A stretch of DNA of 61,972 nt, taken from Nitrospirota bacterium (GTDB lineage Bacteria > Nitrospirota > Thermodesulfovibrionia > Thermodesulfovibrionales > Magnetobacteriaceae). Location: NCBI GenBank assembly GCA_015233895.1, contig JADFXG010000016.1:1-61972 (forward strand). The letters are read 5' to 3'. The first letter of the stretch is position 1, and each line of letters opens with the position of its first letter. A program made the translations under genes and the position numbers. Shown one piece after another: positions 34,399 to 42,407 of the stretch. The notes under the pieces are model-generated. The model ran no database searches and was not told the origin of the DNA. It was given only the letters and a program-made list of their open reading frames with translations.

Positions 34399-36270
34399 CT
34401 AATCCAGTACAAATTCATTTTTCCAGTTTCCTTTCTCAGGCAAAGGTGGCTGAGCTGACTTATCAAACATAAAATTACCCATTACGAGGCAATCCATATC
34501 GGTTCTCATAAAACACCGGTAAGCATCCTCCGGAGTGCACACAATTGGCTCCCCTCGTACGTTAAAACTTGTATTAACAACGAGCGAATAGCCGGTTTTT
34601 TCCTTGAATTTATGAATCAGCGAATAATACTGCGGATTAGTTTCTTTGTGTACGGTTTGAAGCCTTGCTGAATAATCCAGATGAGTTACGCCTGGAATAT
34701 CAGAACGTATAAAATAGAGTTTATCCCTGACCGATAAGTTTTCATAACCCACAGGCAGCGGAATTTGCCTTTCCTTAACAACATCGGCAACAAACATCAT
34801 GTATGGCGAGGGAGTTTCTATGCTAAAGTACTGAGACACATCCTCATACAAAACGGATGGGGCAAAGGGTCTGAATCCCTCCCTGTATTTAATTTTTAGA
34901 TTAAGCCGCTTTTGCATCTCCCTGTCTCTGGGGTCTGCTACTATACTGCGGTTGCCCAGAGCGCGCGGCCCCCACTCCATCCGTCCCTGAAACCATCCGG
35001 CCACTTTGCCATCGGCAAGAGCTGAGGCGGTCTGTTGGCATAGCGCATCAAAGTCCTCATAAAATGTATATGGCGCTTTATATTTCCGGGCAGTTAGTTT
35101 AATATCCAAATCACTAAACTCGGGGCCAAGGTACGCTCCCTGCATCAAGTCCATGACAGAAAAATCAACTGTGCGGTTTTGCCCGTCATACATAAAATGA
35201 GCGGCATATGCAGCGCCAAGAGCTCCTCCGGCATCCCCAGCGGCAGGCTGTATCCAGATATTTTCAAACACTTTTTCAAGCAGGAGTTTAGAGTTGGCTA
35301 CACAGTTAAGCGCCACACCTCCGGCCATGCAGAGATTTTTTGAACCAGTCAGTTTTTTTGCCGTTTGTGCCATCTTTATTACAATATCTTCAGTTACCTC
35401 TTGAATGGCAAGTGCCAGGTCACCGTGACACTGAACTAATTCCTCCTCAGCACCCCTGCGTTTAAAACCAAATAGTTTTGCCCATTGAGTATCGTTAACC
35501 ATGGATAGCCCTGTTGCGTATTGAAAATAATCCTGATTTAAAAACACCGAGCCGTCCTCTTTAACGTCTATCAGCGTCTTAAGGATGATGTCTTTAAACC
35601 GGGCAACTTGAGAGCTTTGTCTGTTGCCATACGGGGCAAGTCCCATTAGTTTGTATTCGCCGGAGTTTACCTTAAAGCCAAGAAAATAAGTAAAAGCCGA
35701 GTATAGGAGACCAAGGGAGTGGGGAAATTTCATTTCCCTAAGCATTGTAACGTTATTGCCTTTCCCATAAGAAATGGAGGCCGTAGCCCACTCTCCAACA
35801 CCGTCCACGGTTAACACAGCCGCCTCTGAAAACGGGCTTGGATAAAACGCTGAGGCGCCATGAGACAAATGGTGCTCAGAAAACAAAAGAAGAGGTCTTT
35901 CCTTCTGGAGTTTGCCAATTTTTGAAAGCTCATCAGTCAGGAGTTTACGTAAAAACAGTTTTTCTTTAAGCCAAACCGGAATCGCCGAAATAAAAGAGCG
36001 CACTCCCTTTGGCGCAAAGTTATAGTAGGTTTCAAGGAGGCGCTCAAACTTAAGCAGCGGCTTATCGTAAAAGATAACGATGTCAACCTCAGATATGTCA
36101 AATCCTCCGTATTTCAGACAGAACTCAATAGCATGTTTGGGAAAAGACGGGTCGTGCTTTTTTCTGGTAAAACGCTCCTCATGAGCTGCCGCAACGATAT
36201 ATCCGTTATTTAACAAAGCGGCAGCAGAGTCATGGTAAAACGCAGAAATCCCCAGTATTACTTTACCCAT
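34399..36270 (-). CDS. Carbamoyltransferase (NodU/CmcH/TobZ family)
   Basis: Transfers a carbamoyl group from carbamoyl phosphate, through carbamoyl-adenylate, to a hydroxyl of a sugar or secondary metabolite. At 623 residues it matches the family. The N-terminal Kae1-like domain shows GISAFYHDSAAALL, EERFTRKKHD and EHHLSHGASAFY; CMAGGVALNC fits the nucleotide-binding region. The C-terminal domain has WGPRALGNRSI and YREGFRPFAPSVL. The gene starts at ATG 36270 and heads a three-gene set with the DUF5989 and SxtJ-like genes. The acceptor is unknown; nearby glycosyltransferases make a surface glycan plausible. Confidence 0.93.
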   Translation of the reverse strand: MGKVILGISAFYHDSAAALLNNGYIVAAAHEERFTRKKHDPSFPKHAIEFCLKYGGFDISEVDIVIFYDKPLLKFERLLETYYNFAPKGVRSFISAIPVWLKEKLFLRKLLTDELSKIGKLQKERPLLLFSEHHLSHGASAFYPSPFSEAAVLTVDGVGEWATASISYGKGNNVTMLREMKFPHSLGLLYSAFTYFLGFKVNSGEYKLMGLAPYGNRQSSQVARFKDIILKTLIDVKEDGSVFLNQDYFQYATGLSMVNDTQWAKLFGFKRRGAEEELVQCHGDLALAIQEVTEDIVIKMAQTAKKLTGSKNLCMAGGVALNCVANSKLLLEKVFENIWIQPAAGDAGGALGAAYAAHFMYDGQNRTVDFSVMDLMQGAYLGPEFSDLDIKLTARKYKAPYTFYEDFDALCQQTASALADGKVAGWFQGRMEWGPRALGNRSIVADPRDREMQKRLNLKIKYREGFRPFAPSVLYEDVSQYFSIETPSPYMMFVADVVKERQIPLPVGYENLSVRDKLYFIRSDIPGVTHLDYSARLQTVHKETNPQYYSLIHKFKEKTGYSLVVNTSFNVRGEPIVCTPEDAYRCFMRTDMDCLVMGNFMFDKSAQPPLPEKGNWKNEFVLD

Positions 36271-36356
36271 TGGTTAGTCTTCTTAGAAGCAAACACTATA
36301 CGAGTTCTTGAGCTCATTGCAAGGAAATTGTACTATACATTGAAACTAAAAGGCTA

Positions 36357-36567
36357 TCATATTCCTTTTTTCTTGTTCTTATAAATTAGGTAGATAACAC
36401 CAACAACTATAGCCGCTATGAACAGTAGGGGGCAACCCCCTGTGACTGCCCTATAACTCAAAAAAATTTTAGCGACCCCGTCATTTAATTGACGAGACGA
36501 TGCTTATCGTCCAGCTAAAATCATAATCAGTACCTGTAGCGATATTTTGTTCAATCAGATAACACAT
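36357..36567 (-). pseudogene. Possible decayed gene 3' end with membrane tail
   Basis: On the minus strand a 28-codon frame from ATG 36567 to TGA 36481 reads like part of an extracellular domain (ATGTDYDFSWTISI). A different frame, open from 36503 to the stop at 36357, ends in GGCPLLF, a hydrophobic helix and a basic KNKKKGI tail, like a C-terminal membrane anchor. One frameshift would join them. There is no ribosome site and the start of the putative gene is missing, so this may be chance. Confidence 0.25.
36427..36441. repeat. Small palindrome copy 3 (6-base stem, CAA loop)
   Basis: AGGGGGCAACCCCCT folds as 6 base pairs with a 3-base loop, the same architecture as the copies at 22460 and 22832, though the loop differs. 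Confidence 0.4.
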
Positions 36568-36642
36568 TGAAAACAAAAGAATAATTCCACACAACAGAAA
36601 ATATTTCCTAAATTTACCAAAAAACCGGTTTTATTTCATTTT

Positions 36643-36657
36643 TGGCACTATAATTGC
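36643..36657 (+). promoter_or_regulatory. Sigma-54 (RpoN) -24/-12 promoter
   Basis: TGGCAC-N5-TTGC matches the RpoN consensus fully, with GG and GC separated by 10 bases. It is intergenic, 72 bases before the ATG at 36729, so it should drive the coiled-coil/HTH gene and the following two glycosyltransferase genes. An activator of the NtrC type would be needed; no binding site for one was identified. Confidence 0.7.
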
Positions 36658-36728
36658 TATAATTTGTCTATTAGTAAGTAATAATATGTACCCTTAACGT
36701 TAATTGATAAAAAGGGGGGGTAATTTTA

Positions 36729-37073
36729 ATGGATAAGCAAACTGTTAGTACAAAGACTAAAACTGAGCAAGCATCTGCAGATGACATAAGGGCTGAGATG
36801 GCAAGGTTTGAGAAATTTATTGACAGCGCCTTTAAGAGGTTAAGCAAGCAGGTGGAGATTCTGGAGGCAATAGAGGCCTCGGTTGAGTCAAAAATCGCAA
36901 ACCTTGAGCGCCTCATGCACGTCAACGATTGTCTCAGCAGTCAGCCATCGGAATCAAACCGCCGGTACGAGGTAGTGGCGCTTGCTCGCAGAGGACTTAA
37001 GATTGATGAGATAGCCGACATTTTGGGCATCACTCAGGGTGAGGTCGAACTTATCCTGAATCTTAATTTTTAA
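36729..37073 (+). CDS. Coiled-coil protein with C-terminal HTH-like motif (DUF2802/DUF6115-like)
   Basis: 114-residue cytosolic protein. Residues about 18-65 are strongly helical and likely form a coiled coil (IRAEMARFEKFIDSAFKRL onward). Residues about 80-112 contain YEVVALARRGLKIDEIADIL followed by GITQGEVELIL, an HTH-like motif found in DUF2802/DUF6115-type proteins, which are often near flagellar genes. The ribosome site is an unusual GGGGGGG run before the ATG. A sigma-54-type promoter lies upstream and a GT39 gene starts 16 bases after its stop. Function is unknown; the HTH could bind DNA or only form a helical bundle. Confidence 0.72.
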   Translation: MDKQTVSTKTKTEQASADDIRAEMARFEKFIDSAFKRLSKQVEILEAIEASVESKIANLERLMHVNDCLSSQPSESNRRYEVVALARRGLKIDEIADILGITQGEVELILNLNF

Positions 37074-37088
37074 TGTCTGATTGAGAAA

Positions 37089-38693
37089 TTGACAACCTCC
37101 GATAGATTTAAACTTAAAAGCCGTACGGTGGTGATGGTCTGTTGTTTTATAGTCCTTTCCATTGCAATCAGGGTTGTTAATATAAACTCACCTCTTTTTG
37201 AGGAGCATGATTTCAGGCAAACTCAGACCGCCTTAACCATCCGGAATTTTGTAGAGGAGGGGATTAAGTTTTTTGAATATGAAACCCCGCTTTTTGGCCC
37301 TCCGTGGAGAGTGCCATTTGAATTTCCAACTTTTCAAATATCCGCAGCTCTCCTTAATAGATCAGGTATCAAAAATATTGACGTTGCGGGTCGGATTACC
37401 AACATTTTTTATTTTTATATATCAGCACTGTTTTTATATCTGATTTCAACACGCTTTTTTAAGGAAAAACAACAGCCATTTTTTATCTTGTTTTATTATC
37501 TTTTCAATCCCTACAGCATATATTGGAGCCGCACATGTATGATTGATTACTGTTCGGTTGCGTTTTCCACGGGTTATCTGTTTTTTCTCATCAGGTGGCT
37601 TGAAAGCAGAGAAAAGCCGCTTTCCTCTGCTTTTTTTTATCTTTCATTAATTTTTGGAATATTTGCGTATTTAACCAAAATCACTACCGTGTTTGTTTTT
37701 ATTCCTTTGATGGCTGCTTTTTCAGTATATCAGCTTTGGGTCAGAGCTGATAACAGCAATGCTTTGTTATCGGGTGAGTTCTTAAGTAAAAACAAAAAAA
37801 TTGCCGCTCTGATTGTTCTTGTTTTTATAATTCCGCTTATTTTGGGTTACGCATGGGTGCTCTACACTGACTACGTTAAAAACTCATCACCTTTTACCGC
37901 ATGGCTGACCTCAAAAAATCTCTCAGACTGGAACTATGGCACTCTCAAACAAAGGCTTGACATCACAAACTGGTTAAAAATATCAGGCTTTTTACACGTC
38001 ATGGTGCCTGGATTTTTAGCGCTTTTCATCCCATTTGGTTTTTGGTACACTCTGAAAGAAAATAAAAAGACCGCACTTTTTTTTCTCTTTAGCCTTACAG
38101 GGATTATTTTTGAAATTTCCTCCTTTTTCAATCTGTACGTAATTCATAACTATTACCTGATGGCAGTAAGCCCGATGGTTTCTATAGTGATTGGAACTTC
38201 TCTTTATGCATTTTTTTATAAATTCATAAGAGGAAACAAAATTGTTCTTTTTATTGCAGTCACTTTTATTACATTAACAGTGCTTCCAGTGGCAATTACT
38301 AAGCTACGGTTCCCTCTTACTCAAAACGAATACAATTCCAGAATGTCCCTTACAAATTTTCTATCATCCATAACCGGGCAAAACGAATACATAATTATTA
38401 CTGATGTTGACTGGAACTCTCGAATTTTATACTACTCAAACAGAAAAGGTTTTATGCTGCGTGACAAGTACAGGCCGGAAATGGGGGAGTTTTTCAAAAA
38501 ATATAACTTTACCACAATCTTAAACGTAACACCCAATCCGGAGCTTTTGTCAAACTGGAAATACATCCTGGAGGTTGACTCCCAATCCACTGCCAAAAAC
38601 AGGTTTCATATTTTTAAAGTAACCGATAACCCTGAGACCCTGCAAAATTGGAGAGAACAGTTCGGTTTGACAAACAACCGGCAGGACAAATAG
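37089..38693 (+). CDS. GT39/ArnT-like integral membrane glycosyltransferase
   Basis: Polytopic membrane protein of 534 residues with about ten hydrophobic segments. The first periplasmic loop contains NSPLFEEHDFRQTQTALTI, an acidic motif typical of GT39-like enzymes that transfer sugars from polyprenyl-phosphate donors on the periplasmic side. The acceptor (lipid A, glycan or protein) cannot be inferred. I use TTG at 37089; ATG at 37134 is a possible alternative just before the first membrane segment. It lies between the coiled-coil gene and a GT2 gene in the same unit. Confidence 0.83.
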   Translation: MTTSDRFKLKSRTVVMVCCFIVLSIAIRVVNINSPLFEEHDFRQTQTALTIRNFVEEGIKFFEYETPLFGPPWRVPFEFPTFQISAALLNRSGIKNIDVAGRITNIFYFYISALFLYLISTRFFKEKQQPFFILFYYLFNPYSIYWSRTCMIDYCSVAFSTGYLFFLIRWLESREKPLSSAFFYLSLIFGIFAYLTKITTVFVFIPLMAAFSVYQLWVRADNSNALLSGEFLSKNKKIAALIVLVFIIPLILGYAWVLYTDYVKNSSPFTAWLTSKNLSDWNYGTLKQRLDITNWLKISGFLHVMVPGFLALFIPFGFWYTLKENKKTALFFLFSLTGIIFEISSFFNLYVIHNYYLMAVSPMVSIVIGTSLYAFFYKFIRGNKIVLFIAVTFITLTVLPVAITKLRFPLTQNEYNSRMSLTNFLSSITGQNEYIIITDVDWNSRILYYSNRKGFMLRDKYRPEMGEFFKKYNFTTILNVTPNPELLSNWKYILEVDSQSTAKNRFHIFKVTDNPETLQNWREQFGLTNNRQDK

Positions 38694-38701
38694 ACACAAA
38701 G

Positions 38702-39805
38702 ATGTCCGGACTTTTCATATCAGTTATAACACCGTCTTTAAACAGTGCAAGATACATCAAAGATGCCATTGAAAGTGTGCTTTCTCAGGGGTATCCGAAT
38801 TTTGAACACATTGTGGTGGATGGCGGCTCAACGGATGAAACGTTAGAAATACTCAAAAGCTATCCCCACCTTAAATGGATATCTGAGCCTGACAGTGGGC
38901 AGTCGGATGCAATGAACAAGGGGTTTTCTATGTGTAGGGGGGACATTGTCGTTTATTTAAACAGCGATGACTACTTAGAGCCGGGGGCTTTCAGTGCAGT
39001 GTTGCCATATTTTGAAAGAGGCGGGAAATTTGTCGTAGGCAATGTGCGGGTACTTAGTGAAAATGGAACTTTTTGGATAAATGAGCCTCATGTTGATTTT
39101 AGTTCAATGCTCAGGTGGTGGAGGTTTAACTCATTTTGCTATAACCCAGGGGGGTATTTCTTTCTAAAGGAGGTGCTTGATACAGTCGGGCTTTTCGATA
39201 CCCAAAACCACTACACTATGGATTGGGATTTCCTGCTAAGGTCTGCCTTGCGTTATAAGTTTTGTAAAATTGATGTATTACTTGCAACCTATCGCCGTTT
39301 TGACGGCACAAAGTCCAAAGAAAACATATGTTTTGAAAATAATCTTTTTACGTTTTCCAAAGTGTACTGGAAATACCTGCCAGTTTTTGAGCGTGTGAAG
39401 ATATTTATCGAATTTAACTGCATAGATATTATCCGTTTTAACCGGTTCATCGGTAAGGCAGCACATTTCGTATATTTTGTGAAGTTTCAAATCATTGATA
39501 CTATGGAGTTTCTTGAAAGGTTCTTTATTCTTAATTTTGTTAAGAATATTGCCATATTTGGGGCAAGCCCGGAGGGTGAAAAATTCCTAATAAAGTGCAG
39601 AAGAAAGAGCGTGGATGTTAAATTTTTCATAGATATATCAGTTGAGGCCGATTCCTTTAACGGGCTTCCCCTGTATGATCTCAATAAGTGCACAGATGAT
39701 AGATGCTTTGCTGACATTGATGCCATACTTATAGCCGACAGCAAAAGAAAAAACAAAATAAAACGTATGCTGGATTCAACAGGATTTAAAAAGCCGATTG
39801 CCTGA
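38702..39805 (+). CDS. Family 2 glycosyltransferase with C-terminal nucleotide-binding-like tail
   Basis: Cytosolic GT-A enzyme. The start MSGLFISVITPSLNSARYI, VDGGSTDETLEIL, SEPDSGQSDAMNKGF and the metal-binding region YLNSDDYLEPGAF are all typical. The last ~90 residues form a Rossmann-like tail beginning NIAIFGASPEGEKFL, similar to the GAGTAGR tail on the giant glycosyltransferase at 4307-9838. ATG 38702 is 8 bases after the GT39 stop and gives 367 residues. A longer frame from 38648 overlaps the previous gene and is not needed. The sugar donor is unknown. Confidence 0.88.
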   Translation: MSGLFISVITPSLNSARYIKDAIESVLSQGYPNFEHIVVDGGSTDETLEILKSYPHLKWISEPDSGQSDAMNKGFSMCRGDIVVYLNSDDYLEPGAFSAVLPYFERGGKFVVGNVRVLSENGTFWINEPHVDFSSMLRWWRFNSFCYNPGGYFFLKEVLDTVGLFDTQNHYTMDWDFLLRSALRYKFCKIDVLLATYRRFDGTKSKENICFENNLFTFSKVYWKYLPVFERVKIFIEFNCIDIIRFNRFIGKAAHFVYFVKFQIIDTMEFLERFFILNFVKNIAIFGASPEGEKFLIKCRRKSVDVKFFIDISVEADSFNGLPLYDLNKCTDDRCFADIDAILIADSKRKNKIKRMLDSTGFKKPIA

Positions 39806-39926
39806 TAAGAAATCAAATTAGACATCGCAACATTTATTCTTTACAAGGGATTAGATATTATGTTAACATCACACAGGTTATTATAAATAAATATTAAAGA
39901 CACTATGAAGAAGAGGGGGTGATAAA

Positions 39927-40196
39927 TTGACTCAGACTAAAGAGAGCAAGCTGGCTATGATAACAGAGTTCAGGGTTCACGAGAAAGATACAGGCTCTCC
40001 GGAGGTTCAGATAGCTCTTCTGAATGACAGGATGAAGTATCTTTCTGAGCATTTCAGGTTTCATACCAAAGACCATCATTCACGCAGGGGTCTGTTAAAA
40101 ATTGTGGCAAGAAGGAAAAAACTTCTTGACTATTTAAAATCAAAGGATATCAAGCGGTATAAGACATTAATCGAGCGTCTTGGTATCAGAAAGTAG
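39927..40196 (+). CDS. rpsO: 30S ribosomal protein S15
   Basis: Primary 16S rRNA-binding protein of the small subunit platform. The 89 residues are the standard length and include [38 protein letters not shown], and the end [12 protein letters not shown]. The start is TTG at 39927 after GAGGGGGTGATAAA. It is followed 11 bases later by pnp, the common rpsO-pnp order. S15 often represses its own translation through the mRNA leader; I did not identify such a fold in the 121-base leader. Confidence 0.98.
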   Translation: MTQTKESKLAMITEFRVHEKDTGSPEVQIALLNDRMKYLSEHFRFHTKDHHSRRGLLKIVARRKKLLDYLKSKDIKRYKTLIERLGIRK

Positions 40197-40207
40197 GAGA
40201 TGACTAT

Positions 40208-42295
40208 TTGAAATCAGTAGAGGTGGAGATACGCGGAAAGAAGTTAGTGCTTGAAACCGGCCTTTTGGCCAAACAATCAGATGGGGCAGTGGTTGCAAAA
40301 TACGGCAACACGATAGTGCTTGCTACGGCAGTGGCCGACAAGCGGATAGTTGAAGGTAAGGATTTTTTTCCTCTCACCATAGATTATCAGGAAAAGGCTT
40401 ATGCAGCAGGGAAAATTCCAGGCGGATTTTTAAAAAGAGAGGGCAGACCGTCTGAAAAAGAGGTGCTGACCTCCCGTCTGACAGACAGACCTCTGAGACC
40501 TCTGTTTACAAAGGGGTTTAATTCAGAAACTCAGGGAGTGGTGTCACTTTTGTCTTTTGGAGATGAAAACGTATCCGACGTGCTGGGGATAACTGCAATA
40601 TCAGCTGCTTTAACAATATCGGATATTCCGTTTGAGGGGCCTGTAGCATCAGTCAGAGTGGGACGCATAGACGGTGAGCTCGTGATTAACCCTTCTTTGT
40701 CAGAGCTTGAAGGTCTTGACATGAGTCTTGTTGTCGCAGGAACCAAAGATGCCGTGACAATGGTTGAGGGTGGAGCGCTTGAGGTCTCTGAAGAGGTACT
40801 CATAGAAGCTATAGACTATGCTCATCAGGAAATCAAAAAAATATGTGCGGCTCAGGAAGAACTCCGCAAGTTGGTTGGTAAACCCAAACGTGATGTGCCT
40901 GAGGTCAAAGACAATGGCGAGTTGATTGCCGCCGTCAAAAATTTCTGCCTTGAAAAGATGAATGGTTTGGTAGCTATCCCCGGTAAACTCATAAGGCAGA
41001 AGGCACTTGATGGGTTACTTGATGATACCATAAAGGCAATCTGTATTGGTGATAATGAGGGGAAAGAAAGAGTAATCGCAACCATTTTCGAGGACATCGA
41101 AAAAGATATCATCAGGAGCATGATTTTAGACAAGGGAACACGCGCAGACGGCAGAGACCTTAACACAGTAAGAAACATAGACTGTTTAGTTGGGTTTTTA
41201 CCAAAGGTGCACGGTTCGGCTCTGTTTGTAAGAGGCGAAACACAAGCCCTTGTTGCCGTAACTTTGGGGACGTCCTCGGATGAGCAGCGTGTGGATGCAC
41301 TTGAGGGGGATTCATATAAGTCCTTTATGCTTCACTATAATTTCCCTCCGTTTAGTGTTGGAGAAGTAAAGCCGTTAAAGTCACCCGGAAGGAGAGAAAT
41401 CGGTCACGGAGCTCTTGCCGAGCGGTCAATAAAACCGGTAATTCCCTCATCAGAGAATTTTCCATACACTATAAGAGTTGTATCGGACATTTTGGAATCA
41501 AACGGCTCCTCCTCTATGGCCTCAGTGTGCGGAGCAACGCTTGCGCTTATGGATGCCGGAGTTCCGATTTCAAACCCAGTGGCCGGTATTGCAATGGGAC
41601 TTGTTAAAGAAGGCGATAAAGTGGCAGTGCTTACGGATATTCTCGGTCTTGAAGATCACCTTGGCGATATGGACTTTAAGGTAGCTGGCACGCAGCACGG
41701 AATTACAGCCTTTCAAATGGATGTTAAGATACAGGGCGTCACAAGAGAGATTTTGGTTGATGCGCTTCAGAGGGCTAAAAATGGCCGCTTGCATATCTTA
41801 GGGAAAATCACGGAGGCTATTGCCGCACCGAGAGAGAATCTCTCTCCGAATGCTCCAAGAATCCACCAGATGCAGATACGTATGGACAAGATAAAAGACG
41901 TAATTGGCTCAGGCGGTAAGGTAATTAAGAGTATTGTTGAACAGACCGGTGCAAAGATTGATATTAATGACGACGGTGTTATCACCATTGCCTCAAGTGA
42001 CGAGGAATCCCTTACAAGGACAAAGGCTATAATTCTGGGTATTGTAGAGGATGCCGAGGTCGGCAGGATTTATCATGGCAAAGTCAAAAAAATCATGGAC
42101 TTTGGCGCTTTTGTTGAGATACTACCTGGCACGGACGGGCTTTTGCATATTTCTCAGATAGCAAAAGAGCGGATAAATAAGGTCACGGATGTGTTACAAG
42201 AGGGCGATGAGGTAGATGTTAAGGTTATAGAGATAGACAGAGCCGGAAAGATTAAACTCAGCCGGAAAGAGGTATTACTGGAGCAGCAGCAATAG
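40208..42295 (+). CDS. pnp: Polyribonucleotide nucleotidyltransferase (PNPase)
   Basis: 3'-5' phosphorolytic exoribonuclease of the RNA degradosome, also able to add A-rich tails. The 695-residue protein contains the first RNase PH domain, the helical linker, the second RNase PH domain (RADGRDLNTVRNI, LHYNFPPFSVGE, SNGSSSMASVCG), a KH domain (IGSGGKVIKSIVEQTGA) and a C-terminal S1 domain (GKVKKIMDFGAFVEI). The length is normal. The start is TTG at 40208. It is followed by a strong terminator at 42340 before the M16 peptidase gene. Confidence 0.98.
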   Translation: MKSVEVEIRGKKLVLETGLLAKQSDGAVVAKYGNTIVLATAVADKRIVEGKDFFPLTIDYQEKAYAAGKIPGGFLKREGRPSEKEVLTSRLTDRPLRPLFTKGFNSETQGVVSLLSFGDENVSDVLGITAISAALTISDIPFEGPVASVRVGRIDGELVINPSLSELEGLDMSLVVAGTKDAVTMVEGGALEVSEEVLIEAIDYAHQEIKKICAAQEELRKLVGKPKRDVPEVKDNGELIAAVKNFCLEKMNGLVAIPGKLIRQKALDGLLDDTIKAICIGDNEGKERVIATIFEDIEKDIIRSMILDKGTRADGRDLNTVRNIDCLVGFLPKVHGSALFVRGETQALVAVTLGTSSDEQRVDALEGDSYKSFMLHYNFPPFSVGEVKPLKSPGRREIGHGALAERSIKPVIPSSENFPYTIRVVSDILESNGSSSMASVCGATLALMDAGVPISNPVAGIAMGLVKEGDKVAVLTDILGLEDHLGDMDFKVAGTQHGITAFQMDVKIQGVTREILVDALQRAKNGRLHILGKITEAIAAPRENLSPNAPRIHQMQIRMDKIKDVIGSGGKVIKSIVEQTGAKIDINDDGVITIASSDEESLTRTKAIILGIVEDAEVGRIYHGKVKKIMDFGAFVEILPGTDGLLHISQIAKERINKVTDVLQEGDEVDVKVIEIDRAGKIKLSRKEVLLEQQQ

Positions 42296-42339
42296 TTATA
42301 GTGCCTTAGTGGTTGCCATGTTCTGTCGTATTGACGAAA

Positions 42340-42367
42340 GGAGGGATAGTAAATTATCCCTTTTTTT
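42340..42367 (+). terminator. Rho-independent terminator after pnp
   Basis: GGGATA (42343-42348) pairs with TATCCC (42355-42360) around a 6-base loop, followed directly by seven T. It probably ends the rpsO-pnp transcript. Confidence 0.85.
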
Positions 42368-42407
42368 ATTATAGAATAGTTAATAAATAATGAACCTGTG
42401 AGGGAAA

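Larger units (their letters stand above)
36271..36728. other. 458-base intergenic region
   Basis: It lies between divergent genes. It contains a 15-base palindrome at 36427-36441, a possible decayed gene remnant on the minus strand (36357-36567), the sigma-54-type promoter at 36643-36657 and a GGGGGGG ribosome site before 36729. No intact gene is seen. Confidence 0.6.

Noticed and set aside
39806-39926. Promoter or S15 autoregulatory fold upstream of rpsO
   Set aside because: Several -10 and -35-like hexamers were seen, but none with acceptable spacing, and no fold was secure by eye.
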